DNA from: UBA1181 sp045639525
GTDB lineage: Bacteria; Bacteroidota; Bacteroidia; Bacteroidales; Paludibacteraceae
Length of the DNA: 64,000 nt
Assembly (NCBI GenBank): GCA_045639525.1
Contig: JAZUDI010000026.1
Location: 15,580-79,579 of the forward strand
Reading direction: 5' to 3'
Shown here: piece by piece, positions 33,329 to 41,372 of the stretch
Layout: each line of letters begins with the position of its first letter
How positions within the stretch are numbered: the stretch's first letter is position 1
Translations under genes and position numbers: made by a program
Notes under the pieces: generated by a model
Told to the model about the DNA's origin: nothing
The model's database searches: none
The model's input: the letters and a program-made list of their open reading frames with translations, nothing else

Positions 33329-33850
33329 ATGGAGAATTTTGAAGATATCGATTCGAAAATCCTCTCCATCGTGGAGGGGGAGATCGCATTAAGGAAAGAG
33401 GGGTTCGCTAAACCTGCGATAATGGTTGTGCTGGGTGTGTCATTCCTCTTTTTGTCATCAAGGTCAGTCGACCTATTGCCAGAGGGCGCCGTGAAGATGT
33501 TGGGTTGTTTTTCCGGGTTGGCGCTGTGTGTGGGCGGCTTGTTGCTCTCCTTTAGCCGTCGTTCGCGACTCTTCCATGTGGCGAGCAATACGCCGCTTCG
33601 TCGAATTATGCTGGATTTCGACGCGAAGGCGTTGGATCGGGTGATGGAGTTGTATGAGCGGAATGACTTCCGTACGCTCGTGGAGATGAGTCACGCCTCC
33701 AATGCCGGCGTGCGGATGGTGGTGTTGGGGTTGCCTGACGGTTCGCTCTGCTTCACGCAGTTGATGAAGTTCATACCATATACTTTCGAACCTGTTACAG
33801 AGGTGCGGAGGCACGAGAATGACATGTCGATAAGGTCTCTATTTATTTAA
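33329..33850 (+). CDS. Hypothetical membrane protein, 173 residues
   Basis: Two adjacent hydrophobic segments are visible, near residues 29-45 (PAIMVVLGVSFLFLSS) and 57-75 (MLGCFSGLALCVGGLLLSF), followed by a basic stretch (RRSRLF). The C-terminal part of about 95 residues is soluble, probably cytoplasmic. No known domain is recognised. The gene stands alone after its own promoter candidate, opposite to the predicted small RNA. Confidence 0.7.
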   Translation: MENFEDIDSKILSIVEGEIALRKEGFAKPAIMVVLGVSFLFLSSRSVDLLPEGAVKMLGCFSGLALCVGGLLLSFSRRSRLFHVASNTPLRRIMLDFDAKALDRVMELYERNDFRTLVEMSHASNAGVRMVVLGLPDGSLCFTQLMKFIPYTFEPVTEVRRHENDMSIRSLFI

Positions 33851-33918
33851 TATTATTTTAATTTATTATTGTCAGACGAGAGGGCGCATGGCTGGGAGGT
33901 CGTGCCCCTTTTTGCGAC

Positions 33919-35730
33919 TTATTTGGCTATGATGGTCATTTCGCAGGCTTTGCAGTCGAACGAGAGCCTATAGGCCTTGCCGTTGTTGGCGGTTAGTGTC
34001 AAGGGCTCCTGGATGTTATCCTTCTCTTTGTCGCGCAGTTTGCAGTAGCCTAATGCATGGCGAAGGCAGTGCTTACAGGTCATGACGGGAACGCCCGTCA
34101 CAGCCCTCTTTTCGAAGGAGTCCGCGATCTGTTTCACTTGATGCTGCTCGAAGAAATCTCTTGCCTTTTGGTTGTGGACATTGCCACGGTAATCTAACTC
34201 TAGGGTGATATAGGGGTGATTGGTTTTCGGAAAGTGAATTTCGCTTCTGTGGCGTTGACGCGACCGCTCCGCCATCAGTGCCTCCAACAAATCTCTTCTC
34301 CATTGGGTGAGTGCTCCCGCTGGGATGAAATAGATCTCGCTTTGGATGGTCACCTCATCTACTCGGAAGATGGTGTTGCCACTCTTCTTGAAGATGGAGA
34401 CGATGTTCTCCCGTTGGCGGTCTGGCGATTTGCAAGGCTCCAGTGCCGCGGTGTATCCTATGGTCGCCGAAATATTGTCTTCGTCGGTGATGGTGGCGAA
34501 CAACTGATTGTCCCGTTCGTCTATTACGACTTTCGTCGCTATCTTCCGCTCTGCGGACTCTTTGGAGAGCGTCTTCTCGAATGCTTGGTCCAAGTTGCGG
34601 TAGAGTATGGTGTTGCTTGGCACAAATATCTTTTCCGACGGGGTGATGCTATTTCCCTCGACGGTGTTGGCTCGGAATCCGTGGAATTCGCCGTTGCGTT
34701 CCGTGAAGCAAAAACCATCTCCGTTGGAGAGTTGCTTGTCGGTCTGGACGATAATCTTGCCGTTCCTTGAAAAGGCGGTTCCGATTCGCTCGCCTGTCGA
34801 TTTGGGCGTCTCCATTTGGATGATTTCCCGCTTCCTTCCGTGCAGGAAGTAGTCGATGGAACTACGGTGGAAACTCTTCTCGGTGTCAGGTGTGAAGGTG
34901 TAGGTGCAACGACCTGAACTGGCCTGCTTGTATGTTTGTCCGTCCAATATGCGGTCTAATGCCTGCCTGTAGGACGCGGTGACATTCTTGACATAGGAGA
35001 GGTCTTTCAATCTGCCTTCAATTTTCAGCGATGAGACGCCTGCGTCGATCAGTTCCGCCAAGTGGGCGGAGAGGTTGAAATCTTTGAGTGAGAGTAGGTA
35101 TTTGTCTTGGGCCAATATCTTGCCCGTGGCGTCGGTGAGCGAGTAGGGCAGACGGCAAAATTGCGCGCAGTTGCCTCTGTTGGCGCTTCTTCCGCATCCG
35201 TTTTGGCTCATGTAGCAGAGTCCGCTGTAACTCACGCATAGGGCGCCGTGGACAAAGGCCTCCAGTTGTACTTGGGTGGATTGCGCAATCTCTTTTATTT
35301 GCTCTATGGATAGTTCCCTGGCCAATACGACCTGTTCAAAACCCGCTTTCTCCAGAAATCGCACCTTTTCAACCGTGCGGTTGTCCATTTGGGTGCTGGC
35401 GTGGAGCGGAATCGGCGGTATGTCCAACTGGGTAATGCCAAAATCCTGAATAATCAGCGCATCTGTCCCTATGTCGTATAATTGGTGGATGATGGTACGG
35501 GCTTGTTCCAACTCCTCATCGGAGAGGATGGTGTTGAGGGCCACATATACCTTCGCATAGTATTGGTGGGCATGTTTGACCAACCGCTCGATCTCCTCGA
35601 TGCTACTGCCTGCCGCTGCTCTGGCGCTGAATTGAGGTGCGCCGATGTATACGGCATCCGCACCGTGGTTGATGGCTTCGATGCCGATCTCCGCATTCTT
35701 CGCGGGAGAGAGCAGTTCTATCTTGCGCAT
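33919..35730 (-). CDS. U32 family peptidase-like protein (RlhA/YdcP type)
   Basis: About 603 residues from the ATG at 35730 (MRKIELLSPAKNAEIG); a longer reading would run into metA. The N-terminal barrel carries the U32 signature FVHGALCVSYSGLCYMS followed by GCGRSANRGNCAQFCR, whose cysteines fit an iron-sulfur site. The C-terminal part holds a DUF3656-like region and a final CKHCLRHALGYC cysteine set. U32 proteins of this subgroup include RlhA, which hydroxylates 23S rRNA, and older collagenase-like annotations. The start codon overlaps the metA stop by one base (TAATG), so the two are cotranslated. Confidence 0.87.
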   Translation of the reverse strand: MRKIELLSPAKNAEIGIEAINHGADAVYIGAPQFSARAAAGSSIEEIERLVKHAHQYYAKVYVALNTILSDEELEQARTIIHQLYDIGTDALIIQDFGITQLDIPPIPLHASTQMDNRTVEKVRFLEKAGFEQVVLARELSIEQIKEIAQSTQVQLEAFVHGALCVSYSGLCYMSQNGCGRSANRGNCAQFCRLPYSLTDATGKILAQDKYLLSLKDFNLSAHLAELIDAGVSSLKIEGRLKDLSYVKNVTASYRQALDRILDGQTYKQASSGRCTYTFTPDTEKSFHRSSIDYFLHGRKREIIQMETPKSTGERIGTAFSRNGKIIVQTDKQLSNGDGFCFTERNGEFHGFRANTVEGNSITPSEKIFVPSNTILYRNLDQAFEKTLSKESAERKIATKVVIDERDNQLFATITDEDNISATIGYTAALEPCKSPDRQRENIVSIFKKSGNTIFRVDEVTIQSEIYFIPAGALTQWRRDLLEALMAERSRQRHRSEIHFPKTNHPYITLELDYRGNVHNQKARDFFEQHQVKQIADSFEKRAVTGVPVMTCKHCLRHALGYCKLRDKEKDNIQEPLTLTANNGKAYRLSFDCKACEMTIIAK

Positions 35731-36647
35731 TATCGGATATGGCTGATGTTGTATGGGGTCTTTTGATAGACGAAGTAGTTCAACCAGTTGGTGAAGAGTA
35801 GATTGCCATGGCTTCTCCAACGCACCACAGGTCTCTTTTGTGGATCGTCGTCTTCGAAATAGTTGCATGGAATTTGGATATCCATTCCCTTCTCCTTGTC
35901 TCTGAAATATTCGTCTTTAAGTGTGTTGGGCGCATATTCGGAGTGGCCTGTGATGAAAAATTCACGACCGTTTCTGCCTTGCACGATATAAACGCCCGCC
36001 TCTTCCGACTCGGAGAGGATTTTTAAGCCTGAAACCTTTTCGATGTCGGCTCTTTTCACCTCGGTGTGGCGGCTGTGAGGCGCATAGAAGATGTCGTCGA
36101 ATCCTCTGAATATTGGGTTCTTCGAATCTAACACTTTGTGCTTGAATACGCCGAATTTCTTTTGAGGTAATGGGTACTTAGGTACACCGTAATAGTGGTA
36201 CAGACCCGCTTGGGCTGCCCAACAGATATAGAGGGTGGAGGTGACGTGCGTCTTCGCCCAATCGAAAATCTCTTTGATTTCGTCCCAGTATGTGACCTCT
36301 TCGAACTCATAGTTCTCGATCGGTGCGCCTGTGATGATCATACCATCGTACCGCTGCTTCTTGATGGAGTCGAAATCCTTGTAGAAGGTTAGCATGTGCT
36401 CCATTGGCGTGTTTTTAGAGGTGTGGCTCTTGATTTTCAAGAGGTCTAACTCGATCTGCAACGGTGTGTTGGAGAGCAGTCTGATAAGGTCCGTCTCTGT
36501 CGTGATTTTCAAAGGCATCAAATTGAGGACAATGATTTTGAGCGGGCGAATGTCTTGGTTCGCCGCTGATTCAGAGTCCTTCACGAAGATGTTTTCCTTC
36601 TTCAATGCATCGACAGCCGGTAAGTTTGATGGTATGTTTAGTGGCAT
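35730..36647 (-). CDS. metA: Homoserine O-acetyltransferase (MetA type)
   Basis: A 305-residue MetA-family acyltransferase of normal length. Catalytic residues fall at the standard numbers: C142 in ICWAAQ, H235 and E237 in TGHSEYAP. Position 111 is Glu (GAPIENYEF); in this family Glu111 favours acetyl-CoA and Gly111 succinyl-CoA, so the product should be O-acetylhomoserine. This matches the O-acetylhomoserine sulfhydrylase at 201-1502. It is the first step of methionine synthesis. The promoter candidate is at 36674-36681, and the U32 gene follows with a one-base overlap. Confidence 0.94.
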   Translation of the reverse strand: MPLNIPSNLPAVDALKKENIFVKDSESAANQDIRPLKIIVLNLMPLKITTETDLIRLLSNTPLQIELDLLKIKSHTSKNTPMEHMLTFYKDFDSIKKQRYDGMIITGAPIENYEFEEVTYWDEIKEIFDWAKTHVTSTLYICWAAQAGLYHYYGVPKYPLPQKKFGVFKHKVLDSKNPIFRGFDDIFYAPHSRHTEVKRADIEKVSGLKILSESEEAGVYIVQGRNGREFFITGHSEYAPNTLKDEYFRDKEKGMDIQIPCNYFEDDDPQKRPVVRWRSHGNLLFTNWLNYFVYQKTPYNISHIR

Positions 36648-36673
36648 ATAATCCTTCTGTTTTTTTCTTTTTG

Positions 36674-36681
36674 CAAAGATA
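36674..36681 (-). promoter_or_regulatory. Candidate -7 element for metA
   Basis: The minus strand reads TATCTTTG, a full match to TAnnTTTG, 27 bases before the metA ATG. Confidence 0.6.
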
Positions 36682-36764
36682 CGAATTTCCGCATAATATT
36701 ATTATTTTCGCAGTTGAATTCATTTGGATTATATTGTGTGTTTTTATTATTTAAATTTCTATTT

Positions 36765-37199
36765 ATGAAAATCAGAAAGTTATTTCATTTGATGTTGACC
36801 TCCGTTTTGGGCATGTTGGGATGCTCGGAAATCACGGCGGACGAGTATGGCTGCCCTACTGCGGATTTCGAAATGAAGGGAAAGGTTACGAACGAAAAGG
36901 GTGAGGCTTTGCCTGATGTGGAGGTCACCTCTTCAATGATGGAAAAAGATTCGATTGTGCATTATCGTCGTCTGTCCACGACTGGAGAAACGGGCACTTA
37001 TCAGTTTAAGGAAGATTTGATTGGCTTGGGTTGGAAAGACGATGGCTATTCGTTCTCTTTTATCGGCGACACTACGTTGTATGAACCCTATGACACGGTT
37101 ATCCCTGCTGACCAAATCCATTTGAAGGGAGGCGACGGAAAATGGTACGAAGGCAAGGCATCTTTGACGGTGGATGTTGTTTTGAAAGATAAAAAGTAA
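36765..37199 (+). CDS. Radical SAM-associated lipoprotein
   Basis: 144 residues from the ATG at 36765 (MKIRKLFHLM); an in-frame ATG 51 bases earlier gives a poor N-terminus. A signal peptide ends in GMLGC, with the lipid Cys at residue 20. The conserved-looking segment DEYGCPTADF follows, then a small carboxypeptidase-regulatory-like beta domain (MKGKVTNEKGEALPDVEV). The gene overlaps the radical SAM gene (TAATG). Pairs of a YGCP-type lipoprotein with a radical SAM/SPASM protein are known in Bacteroidetes, with unknown role; the lipoprotein may be the substrate. Confidence 0.82.
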   Translation: MKIRKLFHLMLTSVLGMLGCSEITADEYGCPTADFEMKGKVTNEKGEALPDVEVTSSMMEKDSIVHYRRLSTTGETGTYQFKEDLIGLGWKDDGYSFSFIGDTTLYEPYDTVIPADQIHLKGGDGKWYEGKASLTVDVVLKDKK

Positions 37200-38290
37200 T
37201 GGAGAAGGATCCTGAAAAAATAGGTTTGAAGAAACGTGTGGCCTTGGCCTTGCATGACTGCTACCGTCATAATGCGGCTAAGATCCATGAATTGAAATAT
37301 CTTTTCTGGGAGACCACTTTGCGTTGTCCTCTCAGTTGCCAACATTGCGGAAGTGATTGCCGTGCCGACTCTTCTGTCAAGGATATGCCTGTGGCTGATT
37401 TCGTGAATGCGGTGAAGCAAATCGTTCCGATTGTGGATCCTCACCATACGATGATTGTTTTCACGGGTGGTGAGTCTTTGGTGCGCCACGACCTGGAAGA
37501 GGCTGGTCAAGCCATGTGTGATTTGGGTTTCCCGTGGGGAATCGTGACCAATGGTTTTTTGTTGACGCCGCAGCGTCTTCAATCACTGCTCAATGCGGGC
37601 ATGCGTTCTTGTACCGTGAGTTTGGATGGTCTGGAGGAGTCCCATAATTGGTTGAGAGGTCATGCCGATTCGTTCCGTAGGGCGGTGGCGGCAATCAAAT
37701 TGTTGCCTGCAACCAATCTTCGTTTTGATGTCTGTACTTGTGTGAACAACAGGAATTTTGAGGAGCTGCCGCAAATCAAGGAGTTGTTGATTGAATGCGG
37801 TGTGAAGGAGTGGCGTATCTTTACTATATTCCCTGTAGGAAGGGCGGCGAATAATCCTGAGTTGCAATTATCCGACGAGCGTTTCAAGGCGGTCTTCGAT
37901 TTTATTCGGGAGACGCGCCAAGAGGGACGGATCAAGCTCTCGTATGGTTGCGAAGGCTTTTTGGGCGATTACGAGATGGATGTGCGTGACAATCTATTTT
38001 TCTGTCGCGCAGGTATCAATGTAGGCTCTGTTCTGGTGGATGGAAGCATCTCCGCCTGCCCTGATTTGCGGGGACGCTTTATTCAGGGAAATATTTACAA
38101 GGATAATTTAGCCGATGTTTGGCAAAACCGTTACCAGGTCATGCGTGACCGCAAATGGACCAAGACGGGCATCTGTAAAGATTGCGATTTCTTCAAACAC
38201 TGCGAAGGCAATGGTCTCCATTTGCGCGATGAAGCCACGAATGAGTTGGCCTTCTGCCATTTGAAGCGGATAAAGGGTGGGTGTCGATAG
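37199..38290 (+). CDS. Radical SAM/SPASM protein partnered with a lipoprotein
   Basis: A 363-residue radical SAM enzyme. The CX3CX2C motif is C43, C47 and C50 (CPLSCQHC). GGESLVRHDL is the SAM-binding GGE region. The C-terminal SPASM part holds auxiliary-cluster cysteines: CRAGINVGS, ISACPDLRGR, GICKDCDFFKHCEGN. SPASM enzymes usually modify peptides or proteins. The gene starts inside the stop codon of the lipoprotein, so the two are produced together. It resembles the TIGR04133-type group, a name I give from memory. Confidence 0.87.
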   Translation: MEKDPEKIGLKKRVALALHDCYRHNAAKIHELKYLFWETTLRCPLSCQHCGSDCRADSSVKDMPVADFVNAVKQIVPIVDPHHTMIVFTGGESLVRHDLEEAGQAMCDLGFPWGIVTNGFLLTPQRLQSLLNAGMRSCTVSLDGLEESHNWLRGHADSFRRAVAAIKLLPATNLRFDVCTCVNNRNFEELPQIKELLIECGVKEWRIFTIFPVGRAANNPELQLSDERFKAVFDFIRETRQEGRIKLSYGCEGFLGDYEMDVRDNLFFCRAGINVGSVLVDGSISACPDLRGRFIQGNIYKDNLADVWQNRYQVMRDRKWTKTGICKDCDFFKHCEGNGLHLRDEATNELAFCHLKRIKGGCR

Positions 38291-38298
38291 CCCCCGCC

Positions 38299-39321
38299 CT
38301 ATCTATCCACTAAAATCTCGTCGCCAATCTCTTTGGCCCCCGTTTCGTAAAAATGGCGGAAAATCTCGGTGATTTCGTCCAGATCGTCGGTGAGGGTGAG
38401 TTTTAGGTTTTTGTAGATGCCCTTCTCCATGAATTTCTCCAATAATGGGTAGATAGGTACCTCTTTGTTCCAAAACGTTTTGCCGAAGAATACCATTGGA
38501 CTGGCGTAGTCGAATGATAAATAGTGGTTTTGTACCGCGTCTTGGAAAATTTCCTGCAAAGTGCCCGCACTGCCTGGCGTGTAGATGATGCCTCCGAACG
38601 CGAGTGTGAGGATGTTGTCTTCCCGTATGCTATTTTCGAAGAATTTCGCGATATGGGAGGCGAATGGCGCGGCTGGCTCATGTCCGTAGGTCCAAGTAGG
38701 AATGCCCAGACTTTGGTAACCGTCCTTTTTGGGGTAGGTCCGCATCACGTGGAAGGCCGAGGCCAACCAACCCTCATCTTTGAAGGTAGGGTATTGGCGC
38801 AACTCTTTCAATGACTCCGTCAGTGCCTCGTCGGGATGACCCGCCAACCATGCGCCTAAGTGGGTCGCCTCCATGGCGCCGGGACCGCCGCCGCTGATCA
38901 TGATGAATCCCCGCTCGGTCAGTTTCTTGCTCAGCAAGGCGATTTGTCCGTACATCTCGTTGGTGCGCGCCAACGCATGGCCACCCATCACCGCGACGCC
39001 TCGCCTTTTGTTGTATTGCGAGAGAAATCTGCGCATGTTTTTGTTCATGGCGTAGTCGTGAAGCGAGCGGGCCAATAGTTCCTTCTCGTCATCAGCGATT
39101 TTCCCAGTCTCTATGTAGTGTTGGTACACGACGCTATCGTAGCAGGTCGCGAATGTTTCCGGTTTTGTATAGTCGTAGCCTTGGTAGAGGGATTCCGCAT
39201 TGTATAGGGCGTCTTTCGCCACGTCGTAGGGCACGCTTTCCAGTGTCGCCGCTATGTCTTTTACCCTCTCTCTTAGATTGTTCTCCTTTTGTATCATATC
39301 CTCGTTTTGATGGTCAAGCAT
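38299..39321 (-). CDS. LOG family protein (TIGR00730-like nucleotide hydrolase fold)
   Basis: A 340-residue protein with the LOG/lysine decarboxylase-like Rossmann fold. GGGPGAMEATHLGAW is the nucleotide-binding loop; the second motif, normally PGGxGTxxE, reads PGSAGTLQE. Family members cleave nucleotide 5'-monophosphates (cytokinin-activating LOG in plants, PpnN in bacteria). The N-terminal 100 residues are helical, making it longer than plain LOG proteins and closer to PpnN-type layout. It is convergent with the radical SAM gene 8 bases away. An alternative start ATG lies at 39297. Confidence 0.82.
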   Translation of the reverse strand: MLDHQNEDMIQKENNLRERVKDIAATLESVPYDVAKDALYNAESLYQGYDYTKPETFATCYDSVVYQHYIETGKIADDEKELLARSLHDYAMNKNMRRFLSQYNKRRGVAVMGGHALARTNEMYGQIALLSKKLTERGFIMISGGGPGAMEATHLGAWLAGHPDEALTESLKELRQYPTFKDEGWLASAFHVMRTYPKKDGYQSLGIPTWTYGHEPAAPFASHIAKFFENSIREDNILTLAFGGIIYTPGSAGTLQEIFQDAVQNHYLSFDYASPMVFFGKTFWNKEVPIYPLLEKFMEKGIYKNLKLTLTDDLDEITEIFRHFYETGAKEIGDEILVDR

Positions 39322-39375
39322 CGCAAGATACGAAAAATATGTATGCGTTATATTAGTTGTATGCCAAAATAATCG

Positions 39376-39383
39376 TACCTTTG
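39376..39383 (+). promoter_or_regulatory. Candidate -7 element for the aquaporin gene
   Basis: TACCTTTG, a match to TAnnTTTG, about 53 bases before the ATG at 39436. Confidence 0.55.
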
Positions 39384-39435
39384 CGTCACTTTTAGGTATG
39401 TACTAAATATTAACTTTAAAATTTTATAAATTACA

Positions 39436-40110
39436 ATGAAAAAGTATTTGGCAGAAATGGTAGGAACCATGGTGTTGGTTCTTATGGGTTGCGGCGTAGC
39501 CGTAAGTTTGAATTGTGGTGTTGATACCGCAAGTGTGGTTGGAACCTCTTTCGCATTCGGTTTGGCTGTTGTCGCTATGGCATACGCTATCGGTGGTGTG
39601 AGCGGTTGTCACATCAATCCAGCGATCACTTTGGCTTGCTTGATCACGAAGAGAATCTCTTCAAAGGATGCGGGATGCTATATGTTAGCGCAAGTTGTTG
39701 GCGCATTCTTGGGTTCAGGTATTCTTTGCTTGCTCACCAGCAATGTTGATGGTTTGTGCGGAACTGGTGCGAATGCTTTGCAAGCGGGTGTAAGCCCATT
39801 GGCAGGTTTTATCGCTGAGGTTGTTTTCACTTGCGTCTTTGTTTTCACTGTGTTGGGTACTACTGATAGCGAGAAGGGCGCAGGAAACTTCGCTGGTTTG
39901 GCTATCGGTCTTTGCCTTGTGTTGGTTCACCTCGTATGTATCCGTTACACTGGTACTTCCGTAAACCCAGCTCGTTCTATCGCGCCTGCAATCTTCCAAG
40001 GCGGTGACGCTCTTTCTCAACTTTGGATCTTCATCATCGCTCCGTTTGTTGGTGCCGCTTTGGCTGCTTTCGTATGGTGCGCTGTCGCAGGTGACTGCAA
40101 GAAGAACTAA
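39436..40110 (+). CDS. Aquaporin (MIP family channel)
   Basis: A 224-residue channel with six membrane segments and both NPA boxes: SGCHINPAITLA (near residue 57) and GTSVNPARSIAPA (near residue 175). The length and the NPARS motif fit an AqpZ-like water channel more than a glycerol facilitator, which usually has extra loops. Unusual for an aquaporin is the cysteine-rich tail (VWCAVAGDCKKN). It is a single gene ending in a strong terminator. Confidence 0.92.
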   Translation: MKKYLAEMVGTMVLVLMGCGVAVSLNCGVDTASVVGTSFAFGLAVVAMAYAIGGVSGCHINPAITLACLITKRISSKDAGCYMLAQVVGAFLGSGILCLLTSNVDGLCGTGANALQAGVSPLAGFIAEVVFTCVFVFTVLGTTDSEKGAGNFAGLAIGLCLVLVHLVCIRYTGTSVNPARSIAPAIFQGGDALSQLWIFIIAPFVGAALAAFVWCAVAGDCKKN

Positions 40111-40150
40111 TGGGGAATGACACATTAGAGAAATAATCTATTAAATGATA

Positions 40151-40193
40151 AGAAATTCGTGAGTCATTTATGACTTGCGAATTTCTTTTTTTT
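40151..40193 (+). terminator. Strong terminator after the aquaporin gene
   Basis: AGAAATTCGTGAGTCA at 40151-40166 pairs with TGACTTGCGAATTTCT at 40171-40186 (16 bases, two wobbles), a TTTA loop, then a run of Ts. The ilvC -33 box lies inside its right arm. Confidence 0.9.
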
Positions 40194-40203
40194 ATTATTT
40201 TTG
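40174..40203 (+). promoter_or_regulatory. Promoter of ilvC, overlapping the aquaporin terminator
   Basis: CTTG at 40174-40177, 18 bases, TATTTTTG at 40196-40203. The leader is about 43 bases, too short for an attenuator. Confidence 0.55.
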
Positions 40204-40252
40204 CACACAATTTAGAGAGAATATATAATTGTTTTAAATACATATTTACAAA

Positions 40253-41296
40253 ATGGCAGAAATGAATTTTGGCGGTGTAATCGAGAACGTAGTTACCCGC
40301 GAAGAGTTTCCATTGGAGAAAGCTCGTGAAGTTTTGAAAAATGAGACCATTGCAGTTATCGGTTACGGTGTGCAAGGACCTGGTCAATCAATGAACTTGC
40401 GTGACAACGGTTTCAATGTAATCGTTGGTCAACGTCCAGGTAAGACATATGACAAGGCAGTTGCTGACGGATGGGTTCCAGGTGAGACTTTGTTCGGTAT
40501 CGAGGAGGCTTGCCAAAAGGCAACTATCATCCAAGTTCTTCTTTCAGACGCCGCTCAAATCGAGTGCTGGCCAATGATCAAGAAATATTTGACTCCAGGA
40601 AAGACTTTGTACTTCTCTCACGGATTCGCAATTACTTGGAATGACCGTACAGGTATCGTTCCTCCAAAGGATGTTGACGTTATCTTGATCGCTCCTAAGG
40701 GATCAGGTACTTCACTTCGTCGTATGTTCGTTCAAGGCCGTGGTTTGAACTCTTCATACGCTATCTATCAAGACGCTTCTGGCCACGCATGGGAGAAGGT
40801 TATCGCTCTTGGTATCGGTGTAGGTTCAGGTTACTTGTTCGAGACTACTTTCACTAAGGAGGCTACTTCTGACTTGACAGGTGAGCGTGGTTCTTTGATG
40901 GGTGCTATCCAAGGTTTGCTTTTGGCTCAATACGAGGTTCTTCGTGAGAATGGTCACTCTCCATCAGAGGCATTCAACGAGACAGTAGAGGAGTTGACTC
41001 AATCTTTGATGCCTCTCTTCGCTGAGAACGGTATGGACTGGATGTACGCTAACTGCTCTACCACTGCTCAACGTGGTGCTTTGGATTGGATGACTCCTTT
41101 CCACGATGCTATCAAGCCAGTTATGCAAAAGCTTTACAACTCAGTTATCACTGGTAACGAGGCACAAATCTCTATCGATTCTAACTCTAAGAAGGACTAC
41201 CGTGCTGGATTGGAGAAGGAGTTGGCTGCTCTTCGTGAGAGCGAGATGTGGCGTGCTGGTGCAGTTGTTAGAAAACTTCGTCCTGAGAACAACTAA
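40253..41296 (+). CDS. ilvC: Ketol-acid reductoisomerase
   Basis: A 347-residue class I-length KARI. The NAD(P)H-binding loop is GYGVQGPGQSMNLRDNG (about residues 36-55). APKGSGTSLRRMF and the acidic Mg-binding residues (TSDLTGERGSLMGAIQG; the FNETVEEL helix) are present. It makes dihydroxy acids for valine, isoleucine and leucine. It is a single gene with its own promoter and terminator and very biased codons (AAG, GGT, CGT), typical of high expression. Its product feeds the leucine operon at 54968-61138. Confidence 0.95.
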   Translation: MAEMNFGGVIENVVTREEFPLEKAREVLKNETIAVIGYGVQGPGQSMNLRDNGFNVIVGQRPGKTYDKAVADGWVPGETLFGIEEACQKATIIQVLLSDAAQIECWPMIKKYLTPGKTLYFSHGFAITWNDRTGIVPPKDVDVILIAPKGSGTSLRRMFVQGRGLNSSYAIYQDASGHAWEKVIALGIGVGSGYLFETTFTKEATSDLTGERGSLMGAIQGLLLAQYEVLRENGHSPSEAFNETVEELTQSLMPLFAENGMDWMYANCSTTAQRGALDWMTPFHDAIKPVMQKLYNSVITGNEAQISIDSNSKKDYRAGLEKELAALRESEMWRAGAVVRKLRPENN

Positions 41297-41317
41297 TCAT
41301 TGCTTCTTATATAAAGG

Positions 41318-41345
41318 AAGGCGGTCCGGATGGATCGCCTTTTTT
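41318..41345 (+). terminator. Terminator of ilvC
   Basis: AAGGCGGTCC at 41318-41327 pairs with GGATCGCCTT at 41332-41341 (one wobble), then TTTT. Confidence 0.87.
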
Positions 41346-41372
41346 GCATAATAATTAAACCATTTTGATACG

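Noticed and set aside
33310..33588. Minus-strand frame of 92 codons as the source of the 33039 terminator
   Set aside because: It lies opposite the 33329 gene, has no domain, and ends more than 200 bases before the terminator, so it does not explain it.
35730..35868. Longer N-terminus for the U32 protein
   Set aside because: The extra 46 residues lie inside metA, and MRKIELLSPAKNAE is the normal family start.
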